Of a stretch of DNA of 64,000 bases, positions 16,248 to 25,867 are shown one piece after another. The stretch lies in contig NZ_CP017480.1 of the NCBI RefSeq assembly GCF_001887595.1, positions 4,306,001 to 4,370,000 on the forward strand. The letters are read 5' to 3'. How positions within the stretch are numbered: position 1 is the stretch's first letter; every line of letters starts with the position of its first letter. The DNA comes from Luteibacter rhizovicinus DSM 16549. Lineage in GTDB: Bacteria; Pseudomonadota; Gammaproteobacteria; Xanthomonadales; Rhodanobacteraceae. Made by a program: the position numbers and the translations under genes. A model generated the notes under the pieces. It was given only the letters and a program-made list of their open reading frames with translations, was not told where the DNA came from and ran no database searches.

Positions 16248-16841
16248 GTGGTCACAAAGAAGAACGGAACCTTCTGGCTATCCGGCCTCCTCGCTGCCTT
16301 GCTCACCATCGTGGCCGTCCTTGCGTATGACTATGTGTCGGCGCGGAACCGGCAGGCAGATCAGGATGCGGCACAGAGTGCCGAGCATGATCCTCTGAGT
16401 TTTTCGTGGCCATTCGGCTGGACGCCGATCCCTGAAAGACGAGTCGCCAATGCACATAGCGAGATGGCGTCAGCCGTCTTCATGGTGGGTGGTAAGAAAG
16501 TCGCGACCATCGTCGTCCTGATCGATCGCTTTACGAAGCATCGAACACTCGACGACGAGGTCGCACAACGCATCAAGGCGGAAATCAGGGTCACACGCAA
16601 GCAAGGAGAGAATGTTGACCTGTCGCCCCCGGTACAAGACACCTGGCCAGGCCGCCCCGCTCTTCGATACGACGACAGTTTTGTCTACAGCGGGACCAAC
16701 CAACGTATTCGCCAGCGAACTATCTTCGCCATGGGCTCTGAAAACATCACTTGCAGCGTCTGGTACGCAGCGAACGAGGATGACTTCGATCGATACCTTC
16801 CTGACGTGGAGCGGGTGAAGAGCCAGGTGACCTGTCCCTGA
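16248..16841 (+). CDS. membrane-anchored protein of unknown function
   Basis: 197 residues from a GTG start. One N-terminal membrane anchor (FWLSGLLAALLTIVAVLAYDY) is followed by a periplasmic domain of about 160 residues with alternating strands (VFMVGGKKVATIVVLIDRF, RTIFAMGSENITCSVWYAA) and two cysteines (ITCSVWY, QVTCP). The layout resembles proteins of unknown function in Xanthomonadales that end in a stress-type DUF4019/4864-like fold, but the match is not good enough to name one. Confidence 0.65.
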   Translation: MVTKKNGTFWLSGLLAALLTIVAVLAYDYVSARNRQADQDAAQSAEHDPLSFSWPFGWTPIPERRVANAHSEMASAVFMVGGKKVATIVVLIDRFTKHRTLDDEVAQRIKAEIRVTRKQGENVDLSPPVQDTWPGRPALRYDDSFVYSGTNQRIRQRTIFAMGSENITCSVWYAANEDDFDRYLPDVERVKSQVTCP

Positions 16842-16910
16842 CCTGTTCATGGCTGCTGCCCACCTGCGCTAATCTGCCGGCCACACATCCATGGATTCAA
16901 GGACGGCGGC

Positions 16911-17090
16911 ATGCGTGTTTTCCTCCAGTGCATCCCCCTGCTGGCGGTGGCGGCCACGCCCGTGGCCCTCGCGCAGTCGAAGCCAGGCGCCGGGCTCGTC
17001 GCCTCGGCCGGCCCGACGACGGTCGTCGCCAAGCTCTATGGTGCGGACACCCAACGGATGGCGGATAAAGGGCCTAAAGGCACGACATGA
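16911..17090 (+). CDS. very short secreted peptide, possibly a truncated gene
   Basis: 59 residues, preceded by AAGGA at 7 bases. The first 21 residues are a convincing signal peptide (LLAVAATPVALAQ); the remaining 38 residues (VVAKLYGADTQRMADKG) look like the opening of a longer periplasmic protein that now stops early. Its TGA overlaps the ATG of the next gene (ATGA). Either a real small secreted peptide translated together with 17087-17431, or the 5' stump of a decayed gene joined to a newcomer. Confidence 0.5.
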   Translation: MRVFLQCIPLLAVAATPVALAQSKPGAGLVASAGPTTVVAKLYGADTQRMADKGPKGTT

Positions 17091-17431
17091 ATGAGGCCAC
17101 TGGGATGTTGAGAGAAGCCCTCATCGGCCAGAAGCTCGCCGCTGTGACCTTCGTCCTCGACTATTTTCAGTTCCAGTTTGATGGGAGTGTATTGACCGTT
17201 TACACGGCGCCGAAGGCACACCTCTTCCAGGAAGAGATTTCCAACTACAGAGACGAACTCTGCGCGCTGATCGCGAAGATCGTTACCTCAGTTGAGGAAA
17301 TCCCAGACACTGCTATCCACATCGACTTTGGCGACTACGGGCGACTGACTGTTCCACTGGACGAAGACTCGAAGCGTCAGGTCGAGGCAGCGATGTTTAC
17401 GCCTTTCGGAAAGGCCCCATGGGTTTGGTGA
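17087..17431 (+). CDS. cytoplasmic protein of unknown function
   Basis: 114 residues, no signal peptide. Two beta-hairpin-like segments ([19 protein letters not shown] and [18 protein letters not shown]) surround a helix ([21 protein letters not shown]). Codon use is less G/C-rich at third positions than in the flanking genes, which suggests transfer. Such small, acidic, orphan proteins are often immunity-type proteins, but no toxin gene is near. The start overlaps the stop of the secreted peptide; the next gene is the sulfate-binding protein, unrelated in function. Confidence 0.65.
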   Translation: MNEATGMLREALIGQKLAAVTFVLDYFQFQFDGSVLTVYTAPKAHLFQEEISNYRDELCALIAKIVTSVEEIPDTAIHIDFGDYGRLTVPLDEDSKRQVEAAMFTPFGKAPWVW

Positions 17432-17538
17432 TTTGGAGCAACGTGATCAACCAGGAATTTCACGTCGCGCTGACACTCCGACCAGCTACATCGACGTATC
17501 CCCCTGTCCACGTCATCCGGCACCCAAGGAGCATGACG

Positions 17539-18537
17539 ATGAAGCTTCGTCCCACCCTTCTTGCCCTCGCTGCGACGGTCATGGTCCTTCCCGCGATGGC
17601 GAAGGACGTGACCCTGCTCAATGTGTCGTACGACCCGACCCGTGAGCTCTACAAGGCCCTGAACACGGCCTTCGCCGCCGACTGGAAGGCCAAACACGGC
17701 GACACCGTGACTATCCAGATGTCCCACGGCGGCTCCGGCAAACAGGCACGCTCCGTCGTCGACGGCTTACCGGCCGATGTCGTGACCCTCGCCCTGGCCT
17801 ATGACATCGATGCCATCGCCGACCGTGGCCTGCTGGCCAAGGACTGGCAAACCCGCCTGCCAGACAACGCCTCGCCTTATACGTCGGCCATCGTGTTCCT
17901 GGTCCGCAAGGGCAATCCGAAGGCCATCCGCGACTGGGGCGATCTGGTCAAGACCGGGGTGCAGGTCATCACCCCCAACCCCAAGACATCCGGCGGCGCC
18001 CGCTGGAACTTCCTTGCCGCCTGGGGCTACGCGCTCAAGCTGCCGGGTGGCAACGACGACAAGGCCAAGGCCTTCGTCAAGACGCTCTACGAGCATGTGC
18101 CGGTGCTCGACACCGGTGCCCGCGGTGCGACGACGACCTTCACCCAGCGCGGCATCGGCGACGTGCTGATTGCCTGGGAGAACGAAGCACTCCTGGCGAA
18201 ACAGGAAGCCGGCGGTGACCAGTTCGACATCGTCACCCCTTCCATCACCATCCTCGCCGAGCCACCGGTCGCGGTCGTCGACAAGAACGCGGCGGCGCAC
18301 GGTACACGCGAGGTCGCGGACGCGTACCTCACCTTCCTCTACTCGCCCCAGGCCCAGGACATCGAGGCGCGCAACTTCTACCGCCCCCGTTCACCCGAGG
18401 TCGCCGCGAAATACGCTGCACAGTTTCCAAAGGTAAAGACATTCACCCTGGCCGAGGTCTTCGGTGACTGGCGGAAAGCGCAGTCCAGGTTCTTCGCCGA
18501 TGGCGCCCTCTTCGACCAGATCGGCCCGGGCAACTGA
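17539..18537 (+). CDS. sbp: sulfate ABC transporter, periplasmic binding protein
   Basis: 332 residues. AAGGAG lies 7 bases before the ATG at 17539. After a signal peptide ending PAMA the mature protein begins [17 protein letters not shown], near-identical to E. coli Sbp, followed by [38 protein letters not shown] and [15 protein letters not shown], all sulfate-pocket segments. It captures sulfate in the periplasm and hands it to CysTW. It heads the operon sbp-cysT-cysW-cysA, expected to be switched on by CysB under sulfur limitation; no CysB site could be picked out by eye. Confidence 0.97.
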   Translation: MKLRPTLLALAATVMVLPAMAKDVTLLNVSYDPTRELYKALNTAFAADWKAKHGDTVTIQMSHGGSGKQARSVVDGLPADVVTLALAYDIDAIADRGLLAKDWQTRLPDNASPYTSAIVFLVRKGNPKAIRDWGDLVKTGVQVITPNPKTSGGARWNFLAAWGYALKLPGGNDDKAKAFVKTLYEHVPVLDTGARGATTTFTQRGIGDVLIAWENEALLAKQEAGGDQFDIVTPSITILAEPPVAVVDKNAAAHGTREVADAYLTFLYSPQAQDIEARNFYRPRSPEVAAKYAAQFPKVKTFTLAEVFGDWRKAQSRFFADGALFDQIGPGN

Positions 18538-18539
18538 CC

Positions 18540-19364
18540 ATGCGCCGACGGGTCTTGCCCGGCTTCGGATTGAGCCTCGGTTTTACCGTCACTTATCTTG
18601 GCCTCATCGTGCTCTTGCCGCTGTCGGCACTGGCATGGAAGGCCTCCGAGATCGGGCTCGCCGGCATCCCGCGGTTGCTGTCGTCGCCCCGTACGCTGGC
18701 GGCGTTCAAGCTCAGCTTCGGTGGCGCCCTGGTGGCCGCGTCGATCAACGTCGTCGTCGGCCTGATGGTGACCTGGGCACTCGTCCGCTATCGCTTTCCC
18801 GGCCGCCGGATACTGGATGCCCTGATCGACCTGCCATTCGCTCTGCCGACGGCCGTCGCCGGCATCGCGCTGACGGCCGTCTATGCGCCTAACGGCTGGC
18901 TAGGCCGCTGGCTGGTCCCGCTGGGTATCCAGGTCGCTTATGCCCCACTGGGCGTGCTTGTCGCCATGGTGTTCGTCGGCTTTCCCTTCGTCGTGCGGAC
19001 GCTGCAGCCCGTGCTGCAGTCGCTGGAGCGCGACGTCGAAGATGCCGCGGAGAGCCTGGGTGCGTCGCGGCTGCAGACCTTCGTCAAAGTCGTCCTGCCG
19101 ACGCTCCTGCCGACCCTGCTGACCGGTTTTGCCCTCGCTCTGGCCCGCGCCGTAGGTGAATACGGCTCGGTGATCTTCATCGCCGGCAACATCCCGCTGC
19201 GCTCGGAAATTGCGCCGCTCCTCATCGTCCAGCGACTCGAGGAATTCGACTACGCCACCGCCGCGGCGCTGGGTGTGGTCATGCTGGCCTTCTCGCTGGT
19301 TCTCCTCATCCTGATTTCGATGCTCCAACGCTGGACGCGGCGCTGGGCGGAGCAGCACGCATGA
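18540..19364 (+). CDS. cysT: sulfate ABC transporter permease CysT (CysU)
   Basis: 274 residues, six membrane helices. The ATP-binding-protein docking loop (EAA motif) is [20 protein letters not shown] near residue 180; [15 protein letters not shown] near 210 is typical of CysT. It begins 3 bases after sbp and its end overlaps cysW by four bases (ATGA). With CysW it forms the inner-membrane channel for sulfate and thiosulfate. Confidence 0.96.
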   Translation: MRRRVLPGFGLSLGFTVTYLGLIVLLPLSALAWKASEIGLAGIPRLLSSPRTLAAFKLSFGGALVAASINVVVGLMVTWALVRYRFPGRRILDALIDLPFALPTAVAGIALTAVYAPNGWLGRWLVPLGIQVAYAPLGVLVAMVFVGFPFVVRTLQPVLQSLERDVEDAAESLGASRLQTFVKVVLPTLLPTLLTGFALALARAVGEYGSVIFIAGNIPLRSEIAPLLIVQRLEEFDYATAAALGVVMLAFSLVLLILISMLQRWTRRWAEQHA

Positions 19365-20209
19365 AGGCGCGCCGATCCGGACGACCCGTGAGTGCCACGA
19401 GGCGCATCGGCCAGGTGCTGATCGTCGTGGCTTCATGCGCATTTCTTTGCCTTTTCCTCCTGGTGCCGCTGGCTTCCGTGTTCGTCGAAGCCCTTCGTCA
19501 GGGTGCCCAGGCTCTCGTGGCGAGCCTGGACCAGCCCGAAGCCATGGCGGCGATCCGGCTGACCTTGCTGGTGGCCGCCATCACGGTGCCGCTCAACGTG
19601 GTCTTCGGCGTGGCGGCTGCCTGGGCCATGACCCGTTTCACGTTCCGGGGGAAGGCGCTGCTTGGCGCACTGATCGACCTGCCTCTCTCCGTTTCACCCG
19701 TCGTCTCGGGCCTGCTGTATGTGCTGATGTTCGGCGCACAGGGCTGGTTCGGGCCATGGCTGTCGGCCCACGGCATCAAGGTGATCTTCGCCGTGCCCGG
19801 CCTGGTGCTCGCGACTATCTTCATCACGCTGCCGTTTGTCGCGCGGGAGCTCATTCCGCTCATGCAGGCCCAGGGCAGCGAAGAAGAAGAGGTCGCCCGC
19901 GTGCTCGGTGCGAGCGGGTTGCAAACGTTCTTCCGCGTGACGCTGCCCAATATCCGCTGGGCGCTGCTCTATGGCGTCCTGTTGTGCAACGCGCGCGCCA
20001 TGGGCGAGTTCGGCGCAGTGTCGGTCGTTTCGGGACACATTCGCGGGTTGACCACCACCATGCCGCTGGAGGTGGAGATGCGCTACAACGAGTACAACTA
20101 CGTCGGAGCCTTCGCCATCGCGTCGCTGCTCGCCCTCCTGGCGCTGTTGACCCTTGCAGTGAAATCCGCCCTCGAATGGCGCTATCAAGCCGCCGAGAAC
20201 CACCGATGA
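19361..20209 (+). CDS. cysW: sulfate ABC transporter permease CysW
   Basis: 282 residues. Six membrane helices; the docking loop is [22 protein letters not shown], and [16 protein letters not shown] is the CysW signature. The start overlaps cysT and the end overlaps cysA (ATGA), so all are translationally coupled. Some N-terminal residues ([11 protein letters not shown]) are extra and basic, consistent with a cytoplasmic N-terminus. Confidence 0.96.
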   Translation: MKARRSGRPVSATRRIGQVLIVVASCAFLCLFLLVPLASVFVEALRQGAQALVASLDQPEAMAAIRLTLLVAAITVPLNVVFGVAAAWAMTRFTFRGKALLGALIDLPLSVSPVVSGLLYVLMFGAQGWFGPWLSAHGIKVIFAVPGLVLATIFITLPFVARELIPLMQAQGSEEEEVARVLGASGLQTFFRVTLPNIRWALLYGVLLCNARAMGEFGAVSVVSGHIRGLTTTMPLEVEMRYNEYNYVGAFAIASLLALLALLTLAVKSALEWRYQAAENHR

Positions 20210-21312
20210 CACTCGCTCTCAAACGGCTGAGCCGACACTTTCCCGATATCGCCGCGCTCGACGACGTGAGCCTCGATATCGCACCGGGGGAGTTCATTGC
20301 CCTGGTTGGCCCGTCGGGCTCCGGGAAGACGACCCTGCTGCGCATTCTCGCGGGGCTGGACTATCCCGATGAGGGAAGCGTCACGCTCAATGGCGATGAC
20401 TTCCTGGCGGCGACGGCAAGGGAACGCAACGTCGGCCTGGTCTTCCAGCACTACGCCCTGTTCCGTCACCTGACCGTGCGCGAGAACGTCGCCTTCGGCC
20501 TGCGTGTACGTCCCCGTCGACGTCGCCCTTCCCGTGACCAGATTCGCGCACGCGTCGACGAATTGCTCAAGCGCGTGCAGCTGGTGGAACTGGGTGGCCG
20601 CTATCCGAGCCAGCTATCCGGAGGCCAGCGCCAGCGTGTCGCCCTCGCGCGCGCCCTCGCGGTCGAGCCGGACGTGTTGCTGCTGGACGAGCCTTTCGGC
20701 GCGCTCGATGCACAGGTGCGCACGGCCCTGCGCCGCTGGCTGCGCGAGCTGCACGAAGAACTGGAGCTGACCACCGTCTTCGTCACCCATGACCAGGAAG
20801 AAGCGCTCGAGCTCGCCGATCGCATCGTCGTGATGAACAAGGGCCGCATCGAGCAGGTGGGTCGGCCGCATGACGTCTACCAGGATCCCGCCACACCCTT
20901 CGTCTGCGAGTTCATCGGCCGCACGAACCGCATTCCGCTGCAACGCCGGGGCACGACGTGGGGTGCCGGAGGATGGTCCCTGCCGGCCGGCGCATCGGGT
21001 GGGCGATTCCAGTCAGCCGTGGCGTATATCCGGCCAGAACACCTGTCGCTCTCGGTGCCCGACGATGAGCCCGCGTGGAACGCGCGGTTGCGGCATGTCT
21101 ACCTTGCAGGAAGCATCGCGCATCTGGACATCCATATCGCCGAGATCAACCAGACGTTGGAGGTGGACGTGGCGAGCGAGGACCTGGCCCGGCTGTCCCT
21201 CGTCCCGGGTACGGCCTTGCGCGTCGCGCCGACGAGACTCGTCGCCTTTGCGCTGGATGAGACGCCTGCCGCGCAGCCTCTGGTCAGCGAACGCTGGGTG
21301 ATGCAACGTTGA
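20206..21312 (+). CDS. cysA: sulfate ABC transporter ATP-binding protein CysA
   Basis: 368 residues. Walker [13 protein letters not shown]-loop VFQHYALF, signature [15 protein letters not shown], Walker [15 protein letters not shown] and the switch histidine in FVTHDQEEA are all intact. The C-terminal 130 residues (from GRTNRIPL) form the TOBE-like regulatory domain of CysA. The start ATG overlaps cysW; the last 29 bases overlap the convergent LysR gene. Confidence 0.97.
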   Translation: MTLALKRLSRHFPDIAALDDVSLDIAPGEFIALVGPSGSGKTTLLRILAGLDYPDEGSVTLNGDDFLAATARERNVGLVFQHYALFRHLTVRENVAFGLRVRPRRRRPSRDQIRARVDELLKRVQLVELGGRYPSQLSGGQRQRVALARALAVEPDVLLLDEPFGALDAQVRTALRRWLRELHEELELTTVFVTHDQEEALELADRIVVMNKGRIEQVGRPHDVYQDPATPFVCEFIGRTNRIPLQRRGTTWGAGGWSLPAGASGGRFQSAVAYIRPEHLSLSVPDDEPAWNARLRHVYLAGSIAHLDIHIAEINQTLEVDVASEDLARLSLVPGTALRVAPTRLVAFALDETPAAQPLVSERWVMQR

Positions 21313-22201
21313 GCGAAGGCACCTCGGCGAAGATCTCCGCGATGAAATCCATGAAGACGGTCGCGCGCCTTGGCAGCAAGCGACTGACGAGATAAAGCAT
21401 CTGAATCGGAACGGGCGGTGCTTCGTAGTCAGACAGTAGTCGCTTCAGCCGTCCGCTTTCCAGACCCGCGGCAAACAGCCAGGCTGGTCCGTACCCTATC
21501 CCCACGCCGGCAACGACAGCGTCGCGACCCGCTTCGGGCGAACTGACACGAAGACGCCCACTCACGGACACATCCGCGTTCTTGAATCGCCAGGTGTGTC
21601 CGGACGCCAGCAAGGTATAAACAACGCATTCGTGTTGACGCAGGTCATCGGGTCTTTCCGGTGAGCCGTGACGTGAAACATAGTCTTCGCTCGCCACGCA
21701 CACGCGCTCGAAATGAGCCACGCGCCTGGACCGAAGTGAACTGTCGTCCAGATGCCCGATGCGGATAGCGAGTTCCGCGCCCTCGTCGACCAGACCCGCA
21801 TAGCGATCGCTGAACTGCAGATCCAGCGACACTGCGGGATATCGGTCGAGGAATTCGGGAATCCGGGGCACAACGAAGGCGTGAGCCAACGCTGTCGGGC
21901 AGGCAACCCGCAACAGCCCTGTCGCCTCGGCGTGTTTCCGCAACGAGGATTCCGACTCGATGACCGAGTCCAGGATGCGACGCGCCTCCTCGTAATACCG
22001 CTCGCCCTCAGGCGTCATGGTCAGCTTGCGGGTGGATCGATGCAGGAGTCGCGTCTGCAGGTGGTCCTCGAGCGCCGCGATGTTTCGGCTGACATTGGGT
22101 TGTCCGATACCCAGGTCGCGTCCGGCTGCCGAGAAGCTGCCGGTTTCAACCGCGCGCGCAAAACAGGTCATGAGCAGAAAGCGATCCACGGGACGGCTCA
22201 C
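21284..22201 (-). CDS. LysR-family transcriptional regulator
   Basis: 305 residues from a GTG start. The winged helix-turn-helix (about 15-60: [27 protein letters not shown]) is followed by the effector domain ([32 protein letters not shown]). It resembles the AaeR/DmlR-like group. It stands divergent from the SDR gene at 22324 with a 122-base gap, the classical arrangement for a LysR regulator of that enzyme. It is not CysB despite overlapping the end of cysA. Confidence 0.92.
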   Translation of the reverse strand: MSRPVDRFLLMTCFARAVETGSFSAAGRDLGIGQPNVSRNIAALEDHLQTRLLHRSTRKLTMTPEGERYYEEARRILDSVIESESSLRKHAEATGLLRVACPTALAHAFVVPRIPEFLDRYPAVSLDLQFSDRYAGLVDEGAELAIRIGHLDDSSLRSRRVAHFERVCVASEDYVSRHGSPERPDDLRQHECVVYTLLASGHTWRFKNADVSVSGRLRVSSPEAGRDAVVAGVGIGYGPAWLFAAGLESGRLKRLLSDYEAPPVPIQMLYLVSRLLPRRATVFMDFIAEIFAEVPSLNVASPSVR

Positions 22202-22220
22202 CTATGCAATTTGAACATGG

Positions 22221-22226
22221 ATTATA
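22221..22226 (-). promoter_or_regulatory. -10 box of the LysR gene
   Basis: A perfect TATAAT on the minus strand in the LysR/SDR gap; the predicted start lies about 13 bases before the GTG. The -35 region (GGCGAT) is poor, as is common where a regulator helps the polymerase. Confidence 0.4.
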
Positions 22227-22323
22227 TCCCCACAACCCGTCTTATCGCCTCCGGAGCATGAGTCCATGATCCCCTCACAGCGAGCTGCCATCCCGGACAG
22301 CCCGACGTGATTTGGAGAATGAA

Positions 22324-23076
22324 ATGTCCCGTTTGCAAGGTAAGCGTGCCCTCATCACCGGCGGCACCAGCGGCATTGGCCTGGAGACCGCCAGACAAAT
22401 GCTCGCCGAAGGCGCGCGCCTCATCGTCACCGGTGTGAATCCGGACACGCTGGCAGAGGCACGGAGCAGCCTGGGCAAGGACGTCCTCGTCATAAGGGCC
22501 GATGCCGCCAGCGTGCCGGCCCAGCAGCAACTGGCGCGGGCGGTGCTCGAACACTTCGGCCAGCTCGACATCGCCTTCCTCAATGCCGGCGTGTCGGTCT
22601 GGCAGCCCATGGAGGACTGGACCGAAGCGATGTTCGATCGCTCCTTCGCCACGAACGTGAAAGGGCCTTATTTCCTTATCCAGGCATTGCTGACGACCTT
22701 CGCGAATCCGGCATCGGTCGTGCTCAACACCTCAATCAACGCCCACGTTGGGGCCGTCCGATCGTCCGTCTACGCGGCGACCAAAGCCGCATTCCTCAGC
22801 ATGTCGAGAACGCTTTCGAGCGAGCTTCTCGACCGCGGCATCAGGGTCAACGCGGTCAGCCCCGGCCCCGTGCAAACGCCGCTGTACGACAAGCTGGGCA
22901 TTCCCGACGCCTACCGCGAGCAGGTGAACCAGGACATCATCGCGTCCATTCCTGCCGGTCGCTTCGGTACCGCCGAGGAAGTCGCCAAGGCGGTCGTCTA
23001 TCTTGCCTCCGACGAATCCCGCTGGACGGTTGGCTCCGAGCTGATCGTCGATGGGGGACGTACGTTGAACGGCTGA
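22324..23076 (+). CDS. short-chain dehydrogenase/reductase (SDR)
   Basis: 250 residues. GGAG precedes the ATG by 6 bases. Classical SDR motifs: cofactor loop TGGTSGIGLETA (12-23), NAG at LNAGVSVW, catalytic Ser (LNTSINAHVG), Tyr and Lys (VYAATKAAF) and the PGPVQTPL segment. It reduces a carbonyl or oxidises an alcohol with NAD(P)H; the substrate is unknown. Regulation by the divergent LysR protein is expected. Confidence 0.93.
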   Translation: MSRLQGKRALITGGTSGIGLETARQMLAEGARLIVTGVNPDTLAEARSSLGKDVLVIRADAASVPAQQQLARAVLEHFGQLDIAFLNAGVSVWQPMEDWTEAMFDRSFATNVKGPYFLIQALLTTFANPASVVLNTSINAHVGAVRSSVYAATKAAFLSMSRTLSSELLDRGIRVNAVSPGPVQTPLYDKLGIPDAYREQVNQDIIASIPAGRFGTAEEVAKAVVYLASDESRWTVGSELIVDGGRTLNG

Positions 23077-23086
23077 GGCGGCTCAA

Positions 23087-23842
23087 TTACGCCTCCCTCA
23101 ACCGCCGTATCAAGGTCAGCGCATTGGGCACGGCCTCGCCGCGCGCGGTGTTGTCGAAGATGCACCATGCGGCCTTTCCTTCCGATCGCGCCAGGCGCAT
23201 CCGCGATGCGACGCCTTCGATGAAGGCGTCGTCGTAAGCCGAGTAATACACCTGCGGCGCGCCGTGCAAGCGCAGATACAGCAGCGACTGATCGTCGGGA
23301 CGCTCGACACCAGCCACCGGGGACGGATCCGCCCAAACATACGAGACGTCCGCTTCGCCGAGGACAGCCGCCCCCTTAGGTGTGACCCACGTGGCATGCC
23401 GCGGTTCGCACACCACAGGCAATGGCGTGTGCTTTCGCAGAAGAGCGAAAAAGGCCCTGGCTGTTCGCACATCGAGTGCCAGGGTCGGCGGGAGTTGAAT
23501 CAGGATGCAGCCCAGCTTGGGACCCAATGCGGCCACCTCGCTGAGGAAGGCCAGCAACAGGGTTTCGCACTGCCGAAGGCGAAGCTCATGCGTGATCGAA
23601 CGAGGCATCTTTACGCTGAAACGAAAACCCTCGGGCACGCTCGCCGCCCAACGGGCATAGGTCTTTTCCTGATGTGACCGGTAAAACGACGAATTGATCT
23701 CCGCGCACGGAAACACCCTCGCATACCGTTCAAGGTGAGTGCCTTCGCCCGGAAAGGACGGCGCATCCTTCGACGCAAGCGACCAGCCCGCGCAGCCGAC
23801 CCACATGGCGTTCGTTGGGAGCTGGGGTGGAGGGTTGGTCAT
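23087..23842 (-). CDS. DUF72 domain-containing protein
   Basis: 251 residues from the Met of MTNPPPQ. DUF72 has a TIM-barrel-like fold: WVGCAGWSL near the start, EINSSFYRSHQEKTYARW, FRFSVKMPRSITHELRL, CILIQLPPTL, VCEPRHATW and VYYSAYDDAFIEG. Members may act on nucleic acid but no activity is established. It sits between the two LysR/SDR pairs and ends 10 bases from the convergent SDR gene. Confidence 0.92.
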   Translation of the reverse strand: MTNPPPQLPTNAMWVGCAGWSLASKDAPSFPGEGTHLERYARVFPCAEINSSFYRSHQEKTYARWAASVPEGFRFSVKMPRSITHELRLRQCETLLLAFLSEVAALGPKLGCILIQLPPTLALDVRTARAFFALLRKHTPLPVVCEPRHATWVTPKGAAVLGEADVSYVWADPSPVAGVERPDDQSLLYLRLHGAPQVYYSAYDDAFIEGVASRMRLARSEGKAAWCIFDNTARGEAVPNALTLIRRLREA

Positions 23843-23947
23843 GGATCGCATTCTCGGCATCCCGTATCGCGATCGCGTGAACAAGGCGTTCCTTCGGTAT
23901 CCTTCCGCAGGTGAGTCACCACCATCGGCGACGTCGAGGAATAAGGT

Positions 23948-24841
23948 TTGGACAAGTACCAGTCGATGCTGACCTTCGTTCGGGTCGTCGAAACCGGCTC
24001 GTTTTCGGCCGCCGCACGTGTTCTGGGCGTCGGCCAGCCCGCCGTGTCAAAGGCCGTGGCGCAACTGGAAAAGGCGCTGAACGTCCGACTGATCGTCCGC
24101 TCCACGCACGGACTGCGGCCGACCGAGGCGGGCCAGCGTTACTACGCACGTGCACGCGTCGCCGTCGAGGAAGCCGACGAAGCCGAGATCGCGGCGCGCG
24201 ATGAAGGCGAGAGTCTGTCCGGACGACTGCGCCTATCGGCGGCGACGACCTTCGCACGCCTGCACATCGTCCCTCACCTGCCACGGTTCATGGCGGCGCA
24301 TCCGGACCTCGATGTCGATGTGATCCTGGACGACCGCTTCATCGACCTCATGCAGGAAGGCATCGACCTCTCGCTGCGCATGGGTACGCTCGCCGACTCG
24401 TCCCTGGTCGCGCAGAAACTTGCGACGGGACGTCGATCCGTCGTGGCGACTCCCGCGTACCTGGAGCGCGCGGGCGTACCGACCCGGCCCGAAGAACTCA
24501 CGCAACACGAAGCCGTCGTCTACAGCCAGCTGCCGGATGCATGGGTTTTCAAAAATGCGGACGAGGAAGTCCCCGTGGTGGTTCGCGGGCGCGCCCGGTT
24601 CAGTGCCGCGGAAGGCTTGCGCGCGGCGGTGCTCGCGGACATGGGGCTGGCGGTGACGTCGGACTGGATGTTCGCCGACAAACTGATCGACGGCTCGGTG
24701 CGGCGCGTCCTGGCGGACTGGAGTCTGCCACCGATCGACCTGTGGGCTGTCTTCCCGTCAGGCCGCATGGCCAGCGCAAAGGCCCGGGCCTTCGCGAGCT
24801 TCGTGCAAGGTGTCATGGCCGCTGCGCCCGGCGTGTCCTGA
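23948..24841 (+). CDS. LysR-family transcriptional regulator
   Basis: 297 residues from a TTG start preceded by GAGGAATAAGG. Helix-turn-helix about residues 14-55 ([27 protein letters not shown]); effector domain with RLRLSAATTFARLHIVPHL and DLSLRMGTLADSSL. It is similar to the LysR protein at 21284, so the two are likely old duplicates. The gene is convergent with the SDR at 24896; its own target is not obvious. Confidence 0.9.
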   Translation: MDKYQSMLTFVRVVETGSFSAAARVLGVGQPAVSKAVAQLEKALNVRLIVRSTHGLRPTEAGQRYYARARVAVEEADEAEIAARDEGESLSGRLRLSAATTFARLHIVPHLPRFMAAHPDLDVDVILDDRFIDLMQEGIDLSLRMGTLADSSLVAQKLATGRRSVVATPAYLERAGVPTRPEELTQHEAVVYSQLPDAWVFKNADEEVPVVVRGRARFSAAEGLRAAVLADMGLAVTSDWMFADKLIDGSVRRVLADWSLPPIDLWAVFPSGRMASAKARAFASFVQGVMAAAPGVS

Positions 24842-24900
24842 TCGGCCGGATGCGTTAATGGCGGGTGGCGCCATCGCGGCCCCACCCGCTGGCGATCAGG
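24837..24900. terminator. nested hairpin between convergent LysR and SDR genes
   Basis: Outer arms CCTGATCG (24837-24844) and CGATCAGG (24893-24900) enclose inner arms GCGGGTGG (24861-24868) and CCACCCGC (24882-24889). Both neighbouring stop codons fall at the outer arms. It probably ends or protects transcripts from both sides. Confidence 0.45.
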
Positions 24901-25663
24901 CGTTCCAGCCGCCGTCGACGGTCAGGCTTTCGCCGTTCGTGTAGGCGGCCTCGGGGCTGGCGATATAGGCCACTGCTGCAGCGATTTCATCGACCCGTGC
25001 GAACCGGCCGACACTGGCGAGTCGCGTCATGGTGGCATGCGCTTCGCTACCCGGCGGCGGGGCAAGCTCGGTATCGGTCGGGCCAGGCTGCACCGCGTTG
25101 ACGGTGATGCCGTACTGCCCGAGCTCGCGGGACAGTCCCTTCGTCAGGCCACGCACGGCGAACTTGGTCGCGATGTAGAGCGTCACCCCCGGCAGCGGAG
25201 CCGCTTCGCCGAAGGCGGAGCCGATATTGATGATGCGGCCCCAGCCCGCGGGAATCATGCGCTTGGCCGCGTCGCGCGCCAGCGCCACCGGAGCACGGAC
25301 ATTGAGGTTGAACTGACGATCGTAAGCGTCGTCGGTCGCGTCGACGAACGGACCGTAATCGACCGTGCCGGCGTTGTTGACCAGGATGTCGAGCCGGCCC
25401 TTGTACTGGCCGCCAAACGCGCCGTCGACGGCGGCGAGGAGCTTTGCCACGCCGGCGAGCGTCGACAGGTCCGCGCCCACGGCTTCGGCCTGGCCGCCTT
25501 CCGCGCGAATGGCGTTGACCACGGCTTCGGCTTTGTCTGCACTGGCACTGTAGTTGACGATGACGGCGGCGCCTTCGCGAGCCAGGCGAGCAGCGATGGC
25601 CGCGCCGATGCCGCGAGATGCGCCGGTGACCAGGGCGAGTTTGTGTTCCAGTGGCTTTTGCAT
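24896..25663 (-). CDS. short-chain dehydrogenase/reductase (FabG-like SDR)
   Basis: 255 residues. AGAGGA precedes the ATG. Motifs: TGASRGIGAAIA (cofactor), ADLSTLAGV, LVNNAGTVDYG, NIGSAFGEA with catalytic Ser, LYIATKFAV with the Tyr-Lys pair, VQPGPTDTELAPP and NGESLTVDGGW. It belongs to the 3-oxoacyl-ACP-reductase-like SDRs but lies outside any fatty-acid locus, so a detoxifying or secondary-metabolic role is as likely. Confidence 0.93.
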   Translation of the reverse strand: MQKPLEHKLALVTGASRGIGAAIAARLAREGAAVIVNYSASADKAEAVVNAIRAEGGQAEAVGADLSTLAGVAKLLAAVDGAFGGQYKGRLDILVNNAGTVDYGPFVDATDDAYDRQFNLNVRAPVALARDAAKRMIPAGWGRIINIGSAFGEAAPLPGVTLYIATKFAVRGLTKGLSRELGQYGITVNAVQPGPTDTELAPPPGSEAHATMTRLASVGRFARVDEIAAAVAYIASPEAAYTNGESLTVDGGWNA

Positions 25664-25867
25664 ACGTTCCTCTCAAAACCGAAGCAGGAGTGCTGCGGAC
25701 GAGACACATGCTCCGCTCATGGCGGCACGCTCTGAAGCCGTGCGAAGGGCATATCGTCCATGCCTGGGAGGAATGGCCGTCGAGTTGTTCGCAACGTGAC
25801 TTCCGGCAGGGTATGCCGGCGGTTCCTGCCATTACGCTCGGCGCTTACCCTTCCCCGGAACGTCATC

